From: Pseudoxanthomonas yeongjuensis
Lineage (GTDB): Bacteria > Pseudomonadota > Gammaproteobacteria > Xanthomonadales > Xanthomonadaceae
Reading direction: 5' to 3'
NCBI RefSeq assembly: GCF_010093345.1
Contig: NZ_PDWT01000001.1
Location: 1,240,001 to 1,304,000 of the forward strand
Length of the DNA stretch: 64,000 nt
The position numbers and the translations under genes are program-made. Position 1 is the stretch's first letter; each line of letters opens with the position of its first letter. Under the pieces are notes generated by a model, which had not been told where the DNA came from, did not search any database, and saw only the letters and a list, made by a program, of their open reading frames with translations. Shown one piece after another: positions 52,309-60,765 of this stretch.

Positions 52309-52905
52309 ATGCGCAGGACGCGTACCGAATTCCATCCGAACCGACATTGCCTCCAGCGACTGCCCGCCTGCGGAACCTCCGCCAGGATCGAGACCGGCTT
52401 CAGCCTGGTCGAGGCGCTCACGATCCTGGCCATCACCGCCCTCCTGTTGCTGGTCGGGGTGCCTTCCTATGCGGGTCTGGTCGAAAGCCAGCGCGTGAGT
52501 TCCGCCATGCACCTGCTGACCGCGCACATGGCTTCGGCCCGCATCACCGCCATCACCTACCGCATCCCCACGGTGGTCTGCCCCTCCGACCGGGCCGGTG
52601 GTTGCCGCCGCGACGGCGACTGGAGCCAGGGTTGGCTGATGTTCTTCGATGCCGACGGCAACCGCCAGCCCGACTCCCGCCAGGACATCCTGCGCGATGA
52701 GAACGCACCCATCCACCCGTCTCTGCGCATCGTTTCCTCGGCGGGCCGCGCGCAGCTGCGTTACCTGCCTGATGGCCGCAGCGCCGGCAGCAATATCAGC
52801 GTGCGCCTGTGCCGCGAAGACAGGTTGCTGGCCCGGGTCATCGTCAACAACAGCGGTCGGATCCACGGCGAAAACGCATCCGGATCGAAGCCCTGCCGTG
52901 GCTGA
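52309..52905 (+). CDS. GspH/FimT-family type IV pseudopilin
   Basis: The 198-residue precursor has a prepilin cleavage site [32 protein letters not shown], where the leader is unusually long (about 31 residues), and Glu5 of the mature protein is present. The C-domain resembles GspH/Fim[34 protein letters not shown]...NNSGRIHGE, with Cys pairs that could form disulfides. FimT-type minor pilins act in pili and DNA uptake, where a GRxR-like motif binds DNA; here the end reads GRIH. No other pilus gene is nearby. AGGAG at 52299-52303 supports the ATG at 52309. Confidence 0.85.
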   Translation: MRRTRTEFHPNRHCLQRLPACGTSARIETGFSLVEALTILAITALLLLVGVPSYAGLVESQRVSSAMHLLTAHMASARITAITYRIPTVVCPSDRAGGCRRDGDWSQGWLMFFDADGNRQPDSRQDILRDENAPIHPSLRIVSSAGRAQLRYLPDGRSAGSNISVRLCREDRLLARVIVNNSGRIHGENASGSKPCRG

Positions 52906-52977
52906 ACAAAGTCGGAGGGAATACACGCATAGCGGAGCCCTGTACTGGAAAAGGGCTTCAACGAACGCAAACCAGCC

Positions 52978-53006
52978 TTGCCTGACCGAATCGTCCCCCC
53001 TACAAT
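52978..53006 (+). promoter_or_regulatory. Promoter of tRNA-Asn
   Basis: TTGCCT (52978-52983) and TACAAT (53001-53006) are spaced by 17 bases; the tRNA begins ten bases later. Confidence 0.7.
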
Positions 53007-53015
53007 AGCCGGCCC

Positions 53016-53092
53016 GCCCGAATAGCTCAGCCGGTTAGAGCACTTGACTGTTAATCAGGGGGTCGTTGGTTCGAGTCCAACTTCGGGCGCCA
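53016..53092 (+). tRNA. tRNA-Asn (anticodon GTT)
   Basis: The 77-nt gene has acceptor arms GCCCGAA/TTCGGGC, D arm GCTCAGCCGGTTAGAGC, anticodon loop CTGTTAA (anticodon GTT) on the stem CTTGA/TCAGG, T arm GTTGGTTCGAGTCCAAC and an encoded CCA. Confidence 0.96.
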
Positions 53093-53108
53093 AGCATTGC
53101 AAGTACCG

Positions 53109-53137
53109 AGGCCGCGAGCAATCGCGGCCTTTGTTGT
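53109..53137 (+). terminator. Terminator of tRNA-Asn
   Basis: AGGCCGCGA and TCGCGGCCT form a 9-bp stem closed by GCAA, followed by TTGTTGTT. Confidence 0.88.
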
Positions 53138-53199
53138 TCCTGGGTCAGGTCCGACGCGATGCAGTGGATGGAATGCCTGCCGCGTCTCGAGCACGCCGG

Positions 53200-54273
53200 C
53201 TAGGCATCGGAATATTCGCGCGGGGTGCGCTTCAGGCCGCTGAGCAACTGATAGGCACTGCCACCGCATTGCGCGGCCAACCCGCCGATGCGCACCTGCC
53301 GGCCCCACAGCTCGACGCGGCTGCCGAGTCCGGCCGCTGGATGATCGGTGAGATCCACCGTGAGCATGTCCATCGAGACCCGGCCGATCAGCCGGCCAGT
53401 ACGGCCGTCGATGGCCACCTCCGTTCCATTGGGCGCATTCTGCGGATAGCCGTCGGCGTAGCCCATCGCGACCACGCCGACGCGGGTCGGACCCGCGGTG
53501 ACGAAGCGCCCGCCGTAGCCGATGGGTTCGCCCGCCGGCAGTTCGCGCACGCTGATGATCCGCGATTCCAGGGTCATCACCGGCTGCAATGCATCGGCCA
53601 GCGGATGCGCGCGGTCGAAAGGATTGGCGCCGTACAGCATCAGTCCCGGACGCGCCCAATCGCTGCGCAACTGCGGCCAGCCGAGCAGCGCCGGCGAGTT
53701 GGACAAACTGGTTTCGACCCGCAGGCGCGCATTCAAATCCGCGAACACCGCCGCCTGCTCGCCGGAATACGGATGATCCAGTTCGTCGGCGCGGGCGAAA
53801 TGCGACATCAGCACCTGCACTTCCACCTGCGGCATCGCCTGCAGGCGTCGCCAGGCGGCTGCGCATTCCAGCGCCGACAAGCCGACCCGATGCATGCCCG
53901 AATCGAGTTTCAGCCAAACCTTCAGCGGTCGCGACCGCGTGCTGCGCTCCAGCGCATCCACCTGCCACTGCGCGTGGATCACGCACCAGAATCCGTGCTC
54001 TTCGATCAGGGCCAGTTCACCGGCTTCGAAAAAACCTTCCAGCAACAGGATCGGCCCGCGGATGCCGGCCGCGCGCAGTTCCAGTGCTTCCTCGATGCAG
54101 GCCACCGCGAACCCGTCGGCCTCGTCCTGCAGCGCTTGCGCGCAACGGATCGCGCCATGCCCATAGGCATCGGCCTTGACCACCGCCAGCGCCCTGCCGC
54201 CGCCCAGCGCGCGGGCCTGGCGATAGTTGTGGCGCAGCGCCTGCAGGTCGATCAGTGCGCGGGCTGGACGCAT
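53200..54273 (-). CDS. alr: Alanine racemase (catabolic, DadX-like)
   Basis: The 357-residue PLP enzyme has [21 protein letters not shown] with the Schiff-base Lys, the TIM-barrel region [40 protein letters not shown] and [21 protein letters not shown] of the C-terminal domain. It interconverts L- and D-alanine. It overlaps the 3' end of dadA by 22 bp on the same strand, the dadA-dadX arrangement for L-alanine catabolism, although no second racemase is in view to show that it is not the biosynthetic one. Confidence 0.96.
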   Translation of the reverse strand: MRPARALIDLQALRHNYRQARALGGGRALAVVKADAYGHGAIRCAQALQDEADGFAVACIEEALELRAAGIRGPILLLEGFFEAGELALIEEHGFWCVIHAQWQVDALERSTRSRPLKVWLKLDSGMHRVGLSALECAAAWRRLQAMPQVEVQVLMSHFARADELDHPYSGEQAAVFADLNARLRVETSLSNSPALLGWPQLRSDWARPGLMLYGANPFDRAHPLADALQPVMTLESRIISVRELPAGEPIGYGGRFVTAGPTRVGVVAMGYADGYPQNAPNGTEVAIDGRTGRLIGRVSMDMLTVDLTDHPAAGLGSRVELWGRQVRIGGLAAQCGGSAYQLLSGLKRTPREYSDA

Positions 54274-55550
54274 GATCCGGATTCACGCACGACACGGCCG
54301 CCGTAGCGGGAGATGTCCAGCCCTTCGCTGCTGATCTGCGGCACCTTGTTGGCCATCACGTCGGCCAGGTAGCGGCCGGAACCGCAGGCCATGGTCCAGC
54401 CCAGCGTGCCGTGGCCGGTGTTGAGGAACAGATTGGAATAGCGGGTGCCGCCCACGATCGGCGTACCGTCGGGCGTGGCTGGACGCAGGCCGGCCCAGAA
54501 CGTGGCGCCCGCCTTGTCGCCGCCTTGCGGATACAGGTCGCCGACCACCTTCTCCAGCGTGGCGCGCCGGCGCGGCGACAGCGACAGGTCGTAGCCGGCG
54601 ACTTCGGCCATGCCGCCCACGCGGATGCGATCGTCGAAGCGGGTGATGGCGACCTTGTAGGTTTCGTCGAGGATCGTCGACATCGGCGCCATCGCCGGGT
54701 TGGTGATCGGCAGGGTCAACGAGTAACCCTTCAATGGATACACCGGTGCGCGGATGCCCAGTGGCGCGAGCAGCCGGGGCGAATAACTGCCCAGCGCCAG
54801 CACGTAACGATCGGCGGTTTCGAGCTTGCCGTCGATGCGCACTCCGGTGATACGGTCTCCGGCATTCTCCAGTGTTTCTATCGTCTGTCCGAAACGGAAC
54901 TCCACCCCCGCCGCTTGCGCCATCGCCGCCAGCTTTTGGGTGAACAGATGGCAGTCGCCGGTCTGGTCGTTGGGCAGGCGCAGGGCGCCGGTCAACTGAC
55001 CGGACACGCCCGCCAGCGCCGGTTCGACCCTCGCGATGCCCGCGCGGTCCAGCAACTCGTAGGGCACGCCGTATTCCTGCAGCACCGCGATGTCCTTGGC
55101 CGCGCCATCCAACTGCGCCTGGGTGCGGAACAACTGGGTGGTGCCGAGCTCGCGCCCTTCGTAGGCGATGCCGGTTTCGGCGCGCAGTTCGTCCAGGCAA
55201 TCGCGGCTGTATTCGGACAGGCGCACCATGCGCGCCTTGTTCACCGCATAGCGCGCGGCGGTGCAATTGCGCAGCAACTGCGCCAGCCACAGGTATTGAT
55301 GGGGATCCAGGCCGGGATAGATCGCCAGCGGCGCGTGCCGCATGAACAGCCACTTCAACGCTTTAAGCGGCACGCCCGGCGCGGCCCACGGAGAAGCATA
55401 GCCAGGGGAAATCTGCCCCGCATTGGCGAAGCTGGTTTCCTGCGCCGGTTGCTGCTGCCGATCGACGACGGTCACCTCGAAACCCGCACGCGCCAGATAC
55501 CACGCGCTGCATGTGCCGATAACCCCGTTACCCAATACCAATACCCGCAT
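54252..55550 (-). CDS. dadA: D-amino-acid dehydrogenase
   Basis: The 432-residue FAD enzyme has an N-terminal Rossmann motif ([32 protein letters not shown]), the [22 protein letters not shown] region, and the C-terminal FAD motif [41 protein letters not shown]. It oxidises D-amino acids to 2-oxo acids and passes electrons to the quinone pool. The alr gene overlaps its end, so D-Ala made from L-Ala is oxidised to pyruvate by the same operon. A consensus -10 (TATAAT) lies about 60 bp upstream. Confidence 0.96.
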   Translation of the reverse strand: MRVLVLGNGVIGTCSAWYLARAGFEVTVVDRQQQPAQETSFANAGQISPGYASPWAAPGVPLKALKWLFMRHAPLAIYPGLDPHQYLWLAQLLRNCTAARYAVNKARMVRLSEYSRDCLDELRAETGIAYEGRELGTTQLFRTQAQLDGAAKDIAVLQEYGVPYELLDRAGIARVEPALAGVSGQLTGALRLPNDQTGDCHLFTQKLAAMAQAAGVEFRFGQTIETLENAGDRITGVRIDGKLETADRYVLALGSYSPRLLAPLGIRAPVYPLKGYSLTLPITNPAMAPMSTILDETYKVAITRFDDRIRVGGMAEVAGYDLSLSPRRRATLEKVVGDLYPQGGDKAGATFWAGLRPATPDGTPIVGGTRYSNLFLNTGHGTLGWTMACGSGRYLADVMANKVPQISSEGLDISRYGGRVVRESGSCVQPAH

Positions 55551-55610
55551 GCCGAGCCCTCGTCAGACCTCCGTCCCGGATCGATTCGCGGAACAGGCAG
55601 ACTGGCGCTG

Positions 55611-55616
55611 ATTATA
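55611..55616 (-). promoter_or_regulatory. -10 box of dadA-alr
   Basis: On the minus strand TATAAT lies about 61 bp before the dadA ATG. No good -35 box stands 16-18 bases upstream, which would fit an activator-dependent promoter, as is known for Lrp-controlled dad operons; no Lrp site can be named with confidence. Confidence 0.55.
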
Positions 55617-55765
55617 CGCGGACCCATTCGGGTTTATTCCCGGTATTGCCCCGTGTCTCCGGCAAAGAATACGGTTATGGCGACTGCGATAACCGGTTTT
55701 CGCCATGCTTCCGGGATGAAGCTGCCCGCGTTCGGTCGTCGCCTTGATTGCTGCGCGGCTTCGCA

Positions 55766-55826
55766 AGTCCGAGCTTGGCCGGATGCTTTTTATTCTGCGC
55801 AAGGAGCATCCAGGCAAGCTCGGACC
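55766..55826. repeat. Imperfect long palindrome upstream of dadA
   Basis: AGTCCGAGCTTGGCCGGATG and CATCCAGGCAAGCTCGGAC + CT are inverted with a few mismatches around about 18 bp. The arm is reminiscent of the RAYT-linked REP (GCCGAGCTTGCTCGG) but not the same. Confidence 0.7.
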
Positions 55827-56245
55827 TACGCCGGGTCCTGCGCCCCCTCCCTTTGCGGGAGAGCGGCCGCTTCGGGCAGCGAAGCAGAGCCTGCCTCCAC
55901 GAAGACGGGAGGAGAGGGCCCGCCTCCTGTCCCACGAAGAGTCTCCGGGCAAGCCCGGATCCGCTTCTGGAGGAAGTCGTCTTGGGAAACAAAGCCAAGG
56001 CTGTGCTTCTCGTGATAGCCGGGAAGACCGGAAGCAGGATCGAGATCGAAGGCATCCCTCCTCGACCCTCCCCTGCGCTGCACGCAAGGAGGCAAGGGCG
56101 GCGCTGCGTTACCTGGCCATGTCTTCCTCGGAAGGCATGACGAACACAGATGCTGCGCACCGACGGAAACCCCCTATGCGGACAAGGCGACTACAACTGC
56201 AATTCATCGCACGATCCGTTCACGACTTGCGGCCGACGCCTGCCA

Positions 56246-57610
56246 TCAACGCAGGCTCGTGGAAGTTCGGCTGGCGCTCCAGAAGAAACGGATCCGCAAG
56301 CCACCCAATGAAGACTGATCGAGTTCCATCGTGCCGCCCGTCGCTTCCACCAGTTCGCGGGCGATGGCCAGGCCGAGCCCGCTGCCGCCGCCGGATTCGT
56401 CCAGGCGTCCTCCGCGCATCAGCGCATCATCGACGCGGTCCCGGGCGATGCCCGGCCCGTCGTCCTCGATCGCCAGGCTGGTCCATTCCGGTCCCGCGGC
56501 GCCGCCCACGCGTACCTGGCGGCGCGCGTACTTCACCGCGTTCTCGAGCACCGCGCCGAGGATTTCCGAAAGGTCGTCCGGCCTGATCGCCAGCTGCAGG
56601 CTGGCCGGAACATCCAGCGAGAAGGCCAGCTGCCCGCCCTTTTCCGTGTGTTCCAGCACCGTCACCACCCGCTCGACCGCCGCATGCAACGAAGTGAGGG
56701 CGCCTGTCTTGCGCGCGACCGTAGCGATACGGGCACGGGCCAGTTCGGCATCGATGGTGGCGCCGATCGCGGCGATGGCGCGATCCATTCCTTCCGCCGC
56801 CGCGGTCGCTCCGGCCTCGCCGGCGCGACGGCTTTGCGCGGCCAGGGCGGCGAGCGGCGTCTTCAGCCCGTGGGCAAGATCCGCGGCGCGGCGGCGGGCC
56901 AACTCCAGATCGTGTTCGCGCGCATCCGCAAGCGAGTTGATCGCATCGGTCAATGGCTGGATTTCGCGCAGGCTGGATTCGGGCAGGCGTGCGCTGGCGC
57001 TATCGCGCAAGGCCGCGAGTTCGCCACGCACCTTGCCCAGCGGTCGCAATCCCAGGGCGACCTGCAGCCAGGCGGCCGCCGAAAGCACCAGCCACAACAC
57101 CGCGAGGAAAATGCCCAGCTCGCGACCGAATTCCGCACGCGCAGAAGCCAGTGGGCGTGTGTCCTGGGCCAGTTGCACCACGACCGGCGGTTTGCCCGAA
57201 TCCGGCACCAGGCTGCGCTCGAGCACCGACACCGACTGGCGGAACGGACCCTGCAGATGACGCACGCGCCAGTCGCCGGCGGGCGCATCGGTGGGCACCG
57301 GCAAGGCTGCATCCCACAACGAACGCGAGCGCAGCGCGCCGTTGCGCGTCGAGATCTGCCAATAGTAGCCGCCGGCCGGTTTCTGCAGACGCGGATCGCG
57401 CGGTTCGGCGTCGAGCAAAGGCCGTCCGTCCGCGGCCAGCGAAAGATCGGCCACCAGGCCCAGCGCATCGCGGGTCATTTCGTCCTGCAGTCGCCGTTCC
57501 AGGTGACGCTCGAACAACAGGGTCATGAACAACCAGGCGACGACCAGCGCGACCAGGATCGCGGCGGTGGCGCCGAGCAGCAGACGCCAGCGCAGCGAGC
57601 GCGCGATCAA
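56246..57610 (-). CDS. Sensor histidine kinase (PhoQ/QseC-like)
   Basis: The 454-residue inner-membrane kinase has TM helices at about 10-32 and 165-187 around a 130-residue periplasmic sensor, a HAMP region, a HisKA domain with phospho-acceptor His247 in DLAHGLKTPLAAL, and an HATPase_c domain with N box (LENAVKYA), G1 (EDDGPGIA) and G2 (GSGLGLAIA). The H box reads HGLKTP, the form seen in PhoQ-type kinases. Its start overlaps the response-regulator stop by four bases. The signal it senses is unknown. Confidence 0.94.
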   Translation of the reverse strand: MIARSLRWRLLLGATAAILVALVVAWLFMTLLFERHLERRLQDEMTRDALGLVADLSLAADGRPLLDAEPRDPRLQKPAGGYYWQISTRNGALRSRSLWDAALPVPTDAPAGDWRVRHLQGPFRQSVSVLERSLVPDSGKPPVVVQLAQDTRPLASARAEFGRELGIFLAVLWLVLSAAAWLQVALGLRPLGKVRGELAALRDSASARLPESSLREIQPLTDAINSLADAREHDLELARRRAADLAHGLKTPLAALAAQSRRAGEAGATAAAEGMDRAIAAIGATIDAELARARIATVARKTGALTSLHAAVERVVTVLEHTEKGGQLAFSLDVPASLQLAIRPDDLSEILGAVLENAVKYARRQVRVGGAAGPEWTSLAIEDDGPGIARDRVDDALMRGGRLDESGGGSGLGLAIARELVEATGGTMELDQSSLGGLRIRFFWSASRTSTSLR

Positions 57611-58269
57611 GCGCCGGTTTCCAGCAGGTAGCCGAAACCGCGGCGGGTGACGATGACGTCCGCGCCGAACTTGCGCCGCAATCGCGCGACGATGGCTTCG
57701 ATCGCGTTGGCATCGCCGCTCTCGGTGGCGCCGTACAGGTGCTCGGCCAGTTCATCGGCCGACACCGCACGGCCGGGCTGGTGGGCGAGGAAATCGAGCA
57801 GGCGGAATTCCAGCGGCGAGAGTTTCGCCGGCGCGCCCTCGAACACCGCGCTCATGCGCGTGGTATCCAGGCGCAGTCCGCCGATCACCACGACACTGGA
57901 CAAACGCCCCGCCCCGCGCCGGACCAGGCCGCGCAGGCGCGCGACCAGTTCGCCCATCTGGAAAGGCTTGGAAAGATAATCGTCGGCGCCGGCCTCGATG
58001 CCTTCCACCTTCTCGGTCCAGTCGCCACGCGCGGACAGCACGATCACCGGAAAGCCGCGGCCCGCCGAGCGCCAGCGGCGCAGCACCGACAAACCATCCA
58101 GGCGCGGCAAGCCGAGATCGAGGATAGCGGCGTCGTAGTCCTCCACGTCGCCCTGGTACCACGCGGCCTGGCCATCCGCGGCGACGTCGACGGAGAAGCC
58201 CGCCGCTTCCAGCGCGCGCTGCAGGTCGGCACTGATGTCCGGATCGTCCTCGACCACGAGACAACGCAT
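57607..58269 (-). CDS. OmpR/PhoB-type response regulator
   Basis: The 220-residue protein has a receiver domain (acidic pocket EDD at 7-9, phospho-acceptor Asp51 in AILDLGLP, Lys in DDYLSKPFQMGELVARL) and a winged-helix output domain (LSPLEFRLLDFLAHQPGRAVSADELAEHLYGATESGDANAIEAIVARLRRKFG). It pairs with the overlapping kinase gene. It is second in a PepSY-RR-HK operon, and 11-bp-spaced CTGACAT direct repeats lie upstream of that operon, where this regulator probably binds. This site assignment is inference. Confidence 0.95.
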   Translation of the reverse strand: MRCLVVEDDPDISADLQRALEAAGFSVDVAADGQAAWYQGDVEDYDAAILDLGLPRLDGLSVLRRWRSAGRGFPVIVLSARGDWTEKVEGIEAGADDYLSKPFQMGELVARLRGLVRRGAGRLSSVVVIGGLRLDTTRMSAVFEGAPAKLSPLEFRLLDFLAHQPGRAVSADELAEHLYGATESGDANAIEAIVARLRRKFGADVIVTRRGFGYLLETGA

Positions 58270-58272
58270 GGA

Positions 58273-58611
58273 TCAGTCGTCCTTGATCTTCACGACCGCG
58301 CCGTTGCGCGCGTTCAAGGTGATCTTGCGGACCAGTCCGGTGGGCGTCAGCACCTTCACCTCGTATTCCCAGCCCTCGTCCTCGCGTTCCAGCTCGACCT
58401 CGATGACGTCGCCGGCGACGCGGCGCTGGGCGATATCCAGGATGTGGTCCAGCGGCAGGATCTCGCCACGCCGCAGCAATTCGCGCGCTTCGACATGGTC
58501 GTCCTTGTGCTTGTCCTTGCCCGCCATCACCGCAGTCGCGGGAAGCAGGGCGGCCGCTGCGATCAGGGCCAGCGGGGCGGCGAAACGGCGAAGGCGCGTG
58601 GAATTATTCAT
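58273..58611 (-). CDS. PepSY-domain protein
   Basis: The 112-residue precursor has a signal peptide (residues 1-30, ending AVMAG), then one PepSY-like unit: VEARELLRRGEILPLDHILDIAQRRVAGDVIEVELEREDEGWEYEVKVLTPTGLVRKITLNARNGAVVKIKDD. Such periplasmic proteins often precede two-component genes and may modulate the kinase. The ATG at 58609-58611 begins the signal peptide. It is first in the operon, three bases before the response regulator, and divergent from a TonB receptor. Confidence 0.9.
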   Translation of the reverse strand: MNNSTRLRRFAAPLALIAAAALLPATAVMAGKDKHKDDHVEARELLRRGEILPLDHILDIAQRRVAGDVIEVELEREDEGWEYEVKVLTPTGLVRKITLNARNGAVVKIKDD

Positions 58612-58634
58612 GGGCCGAGCTTGCGGCAACGCTC

Positions 58635-58655
58635 CTGACATTTGTCTGACATTTG
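58635..58655. promoter_or_regulatory. CTGACAT direct repeats, candidate response-regulator operator
   Basis: CTGACATTTG occurs at 58635-58644 and 58646-58655, period 11 bp. Written as CTGACAT-TTGT-CTGACAT it matches the E. coli Pho-box layout (CTGTCAT-N4-CTGTCAT) at 12 of 14 half-site positions. It lies in the 108-bp space between the PepSY operon and the TonB receptor gene. Confidence 0.6.
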
Positions 58656-58719
58656 CGGCGACCTTGCTGTCAGCACGCCCAGTCTAGCCTGCGGGTCACT
58701 TCCAGGGAAACCGACCACG

Positions 58720-60765
58720 ATGCCGACCGGAAAACGACCGACGCTCGCCTGGCTGGGACTGTGGGCAATCTGTTGCACGGCTGTTCCCGCCATCGCGCAG
58801 ACTTCATCGCGCCCGGGCGTGACCGAATACCCGCGCGAATATTTCGCCGGCAATGCCCCGTCCAACGCCCGCGACATGATCGAGCGCCTGCCGGGTTTCA
58901 GCATCGTCGAAGCCGACGAAGACGTGCGCGGCTACGCGGCGGCGCAAGGCAACGTGCTGATCGACGGCGCACGACCCTCGAGCAAGCGCGAGGACATCGG
59001 ACAGTTGCTCAAGCGGATCCGGGCGACGTCGGTGGAGCGCATCGAACTGATCCGCAGCGGCGCGGCGGGAGTCGACCTGGGCGGCTACCCGGTCCTGGCC
59101 AATGTGGTGCGTCGCCGCGACGCGACCACCGAGTCCGCACTCGAAGCCGGCGCGGTCGCTTCCACCGATGGCTGGCTGGCTGCGCAAGGCCAGTGGGAAT
59201 ACGGCAGGCGCTGGGAAGAGCAGGCCCTGGACCTGGCGTTGAAGCTGGAACCGGAGCTGGACGACGATAGCGGCAGCGGCACGATCTCCGTGTTCGCCCC
59301 CGATGGATCGCTGCTGGAACGCAGCCGACTCGACACCCGCACGGTCAAGCGCAAGGGCGAAGCCAGCGTGGGTTGGCGGCGGCCGCTTGCGGGCGGACGC
59401 ATGACCCTGACCGCTGCCGCGCGTGGCGAACGCGCGCATACCGATACCGGCATCGATGCGCTCACCGCCGATGCGGACAGCGGGACGGTCGCGGAAGACG
59501 AGAATTCGACCGTGGCCGAAATCGGGCTGCGCTATGTGCGCCAGGTCGGTGCGCATTCGACCCTGGAAGCGATGATCAGCCAGCAGCTGGGATGGCTGAA
59601 GGACCGGGAGCACTCGCTCGAGGACGGCGAGGACGAAACCTTCGACGAATCCACCGATACCGGCGAAGGCATCGCCCGCATCGACCTGACCCACGAGCGC
59701 TCGCCGCGCCTGTCCTTCGCCACCTCGCTGGAGGGCGCATACAACTTCCTCGAGAGCGAGGCCGAGCTGATCCAGGAGGGCGAACCGGTGGCGCTGCCGG
59801 GATCGGACGTGCGGATCGAGGAAAAGCGCATCGAGGCCGCTTTCGGCGCCACCTGGAAACCGGCCGACGACTGGGTGCTGGAAGCGGGCATGCGGGTCGA
59901 GCAATCGTCGATCGCGCAGACCGGCGACAGTCCGCTGCGGCGTCGCTTCACCTACCCCAAGCCGCGGCTGGCGCTGCGCTGGGATGCGAACGAAGAGAAC
60001 CAGTTGCGCCTGTCGCTGTCGCGCGAGGTCGGGCAACTGGATTTCGCCGATTTCGTCGCCTCCGCCTCGCTGGATACCGGCATGGTCAGCGCCGGCAACG
60101 CCGAGCTGGAACCGGACAAGACCTGGCGACTGGTCGCCGCCTGGGAGCGTCGCCTGTGGACCGACGCGACGTTGACCCTGAGCTGGACCCACGACCGTAT
60201 CGACGACGTGGTCGACCGCGTGCTGGTGGTCACGTCCGATGATGTGTTCGATGCGCCCGGCAACATCGGCAGCGGCCGCAGGGACACGCTGGCGATGGAA
60301 CTGTCCGCGCCACTGGATCGCTTCGGTTTCATTGGAGGCCACCTGCGCTCTTCCGCGTTGTGGCGCCGGAGCCGGGTCGCCGATCCGGTCACCGGCGAAA
60401 ATCGCCCGATCTCGGAAGAGAATCCGGTCGAAGCGTCGATCGAACTGGGCCAGGACCTGCCGGCGTTGCGCATGAACTGGGGAATCGAATTCGAGCACAT
60501 CGCCGAGCGCGAGACCAAGTACCGCTTCGACGAAGTGGCGCGCGAATCCGAGGACGCGGGATGGACCCTGTTCGTCGAGCGTCGCATCGGCGAACGTTGG
60601 CGCGTGCGCGCCGAAGCCACAGACCTGTTCGGTCGCGATTTCGCCGAGTCGCGCGCCAAGTACGACGGCCCGCGCTCGACTTACCCGATCGCGGAGATCG
60701 AACGCCGCAAGCGGGTCACGCCGGGTTATTTCAGTCTGGTTTTCCGTCGTAGTATGGGCGACTAG
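58720..60765 (+). CDS. TonB-dependent receptor-like outer-membrane protein
   Basis: The 681-residue precursor has a signal peptide (to about residue 27, AVPAIAQ), a plug-like domain (NARDMIERLPGFSIVEADEDVRGYAAAQGNVLIDGARPSSKREDIGQLLKRIRATSVERIELIRSGAAGVDLGG) and a long beta-barrel. It lacks an obvious TonB box such as DTIVV, and its C-terminus reads YFSLVFRRSMGD, so the usual terminal aromatic is seven residues from the end. The ATG at 58720 follows AGGGAAA. It faces the PepSY two-component operon, so the receptor is likely controlled by it. Its last 35 bp overlap the convergent phoD-like gene. Confidence 0.87.
   Translation: MPTGKRPTLAWLGLWAICCTAVPAIAQTSSRPGVTEYPREYFAGNAPSNARDMIERLPGFSIVEADEDVRGYAAAQGNVLIDGARPSSKREDIGQLLKRIRATSVERIELIRSGAAGVDLGGYPVLANVVRRRDATTESALEAGAVASTDGWLAAQGQWEYGRRWEEQALDLALKLEPELDDDSGSGTISVFAPDGSLLERSRLDTRTVKRKGEASVGWRRPLAGGRMTLTAAARGERAHTDTGIDALTADADSGTVAEDENSTVAEIGLRYVRQVGAHSTLEAMISQQLGWLKDREHSLEDGEDETFDESTDTGEGIARIDLTHERSPRLSFATSLEGAYNFLESEAELIQEGEPVALPGSDVRIEEKRIEAAFGATWKPADDWVLEAGMRVEQSSIAQTGDSPLRRRFTYPKPRLALRWDANEENQLRLSLSREVGQLDFADFVASASLDTGMVSAGNAELEPDKTWRLVAAWERRLWTDATLTLSWTHDRIDDVVDRVLVVTSDDVFDAPGNIGSGRRDTLAMELSAPLDRFGFIGGHLRSSALWRRSRVADPVTGENRPISEENPVEASIELGQDLPALRMNWGIEFEHIAERETKYRFDEVARESEDAGWTLFVERRIGERWRVRAEATDLFGRDFAESRAKYDGPRSTYPIAEIERRKRVTPGYFSLVFRRSMGD

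Larger units (their letters stand above)
55551..56245. other. 695-bp intergenic region with degenerate repeats, no gene seen
   Basis: Only short, low-complexity frames are present on either strand, none with a ribosome-binding site and family resemblance. The stretch holds an imperfect palindrome at 55766-55826, a CCGGGC/GCCCGG hairpin near 55946-55962, CCTCC/GGAGG runs, and the dadA promoter at its left end. It looks like a mosaic of decayed repeat elements. Confidence 0.55.

Noticed and set aside
50148..52700. An 850-codon frame opposite uvrB
   Set aside because: Antisense to a complete UvrB with all helicase motifs; product is low complexity.
55675..56160. Frames of 130-170 residues in the dadA upstream region
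   Set aside because: They overlap each other on both strands, lack ribosome-binding sites and have no recognisable pattern; the region looks repeat-derived.
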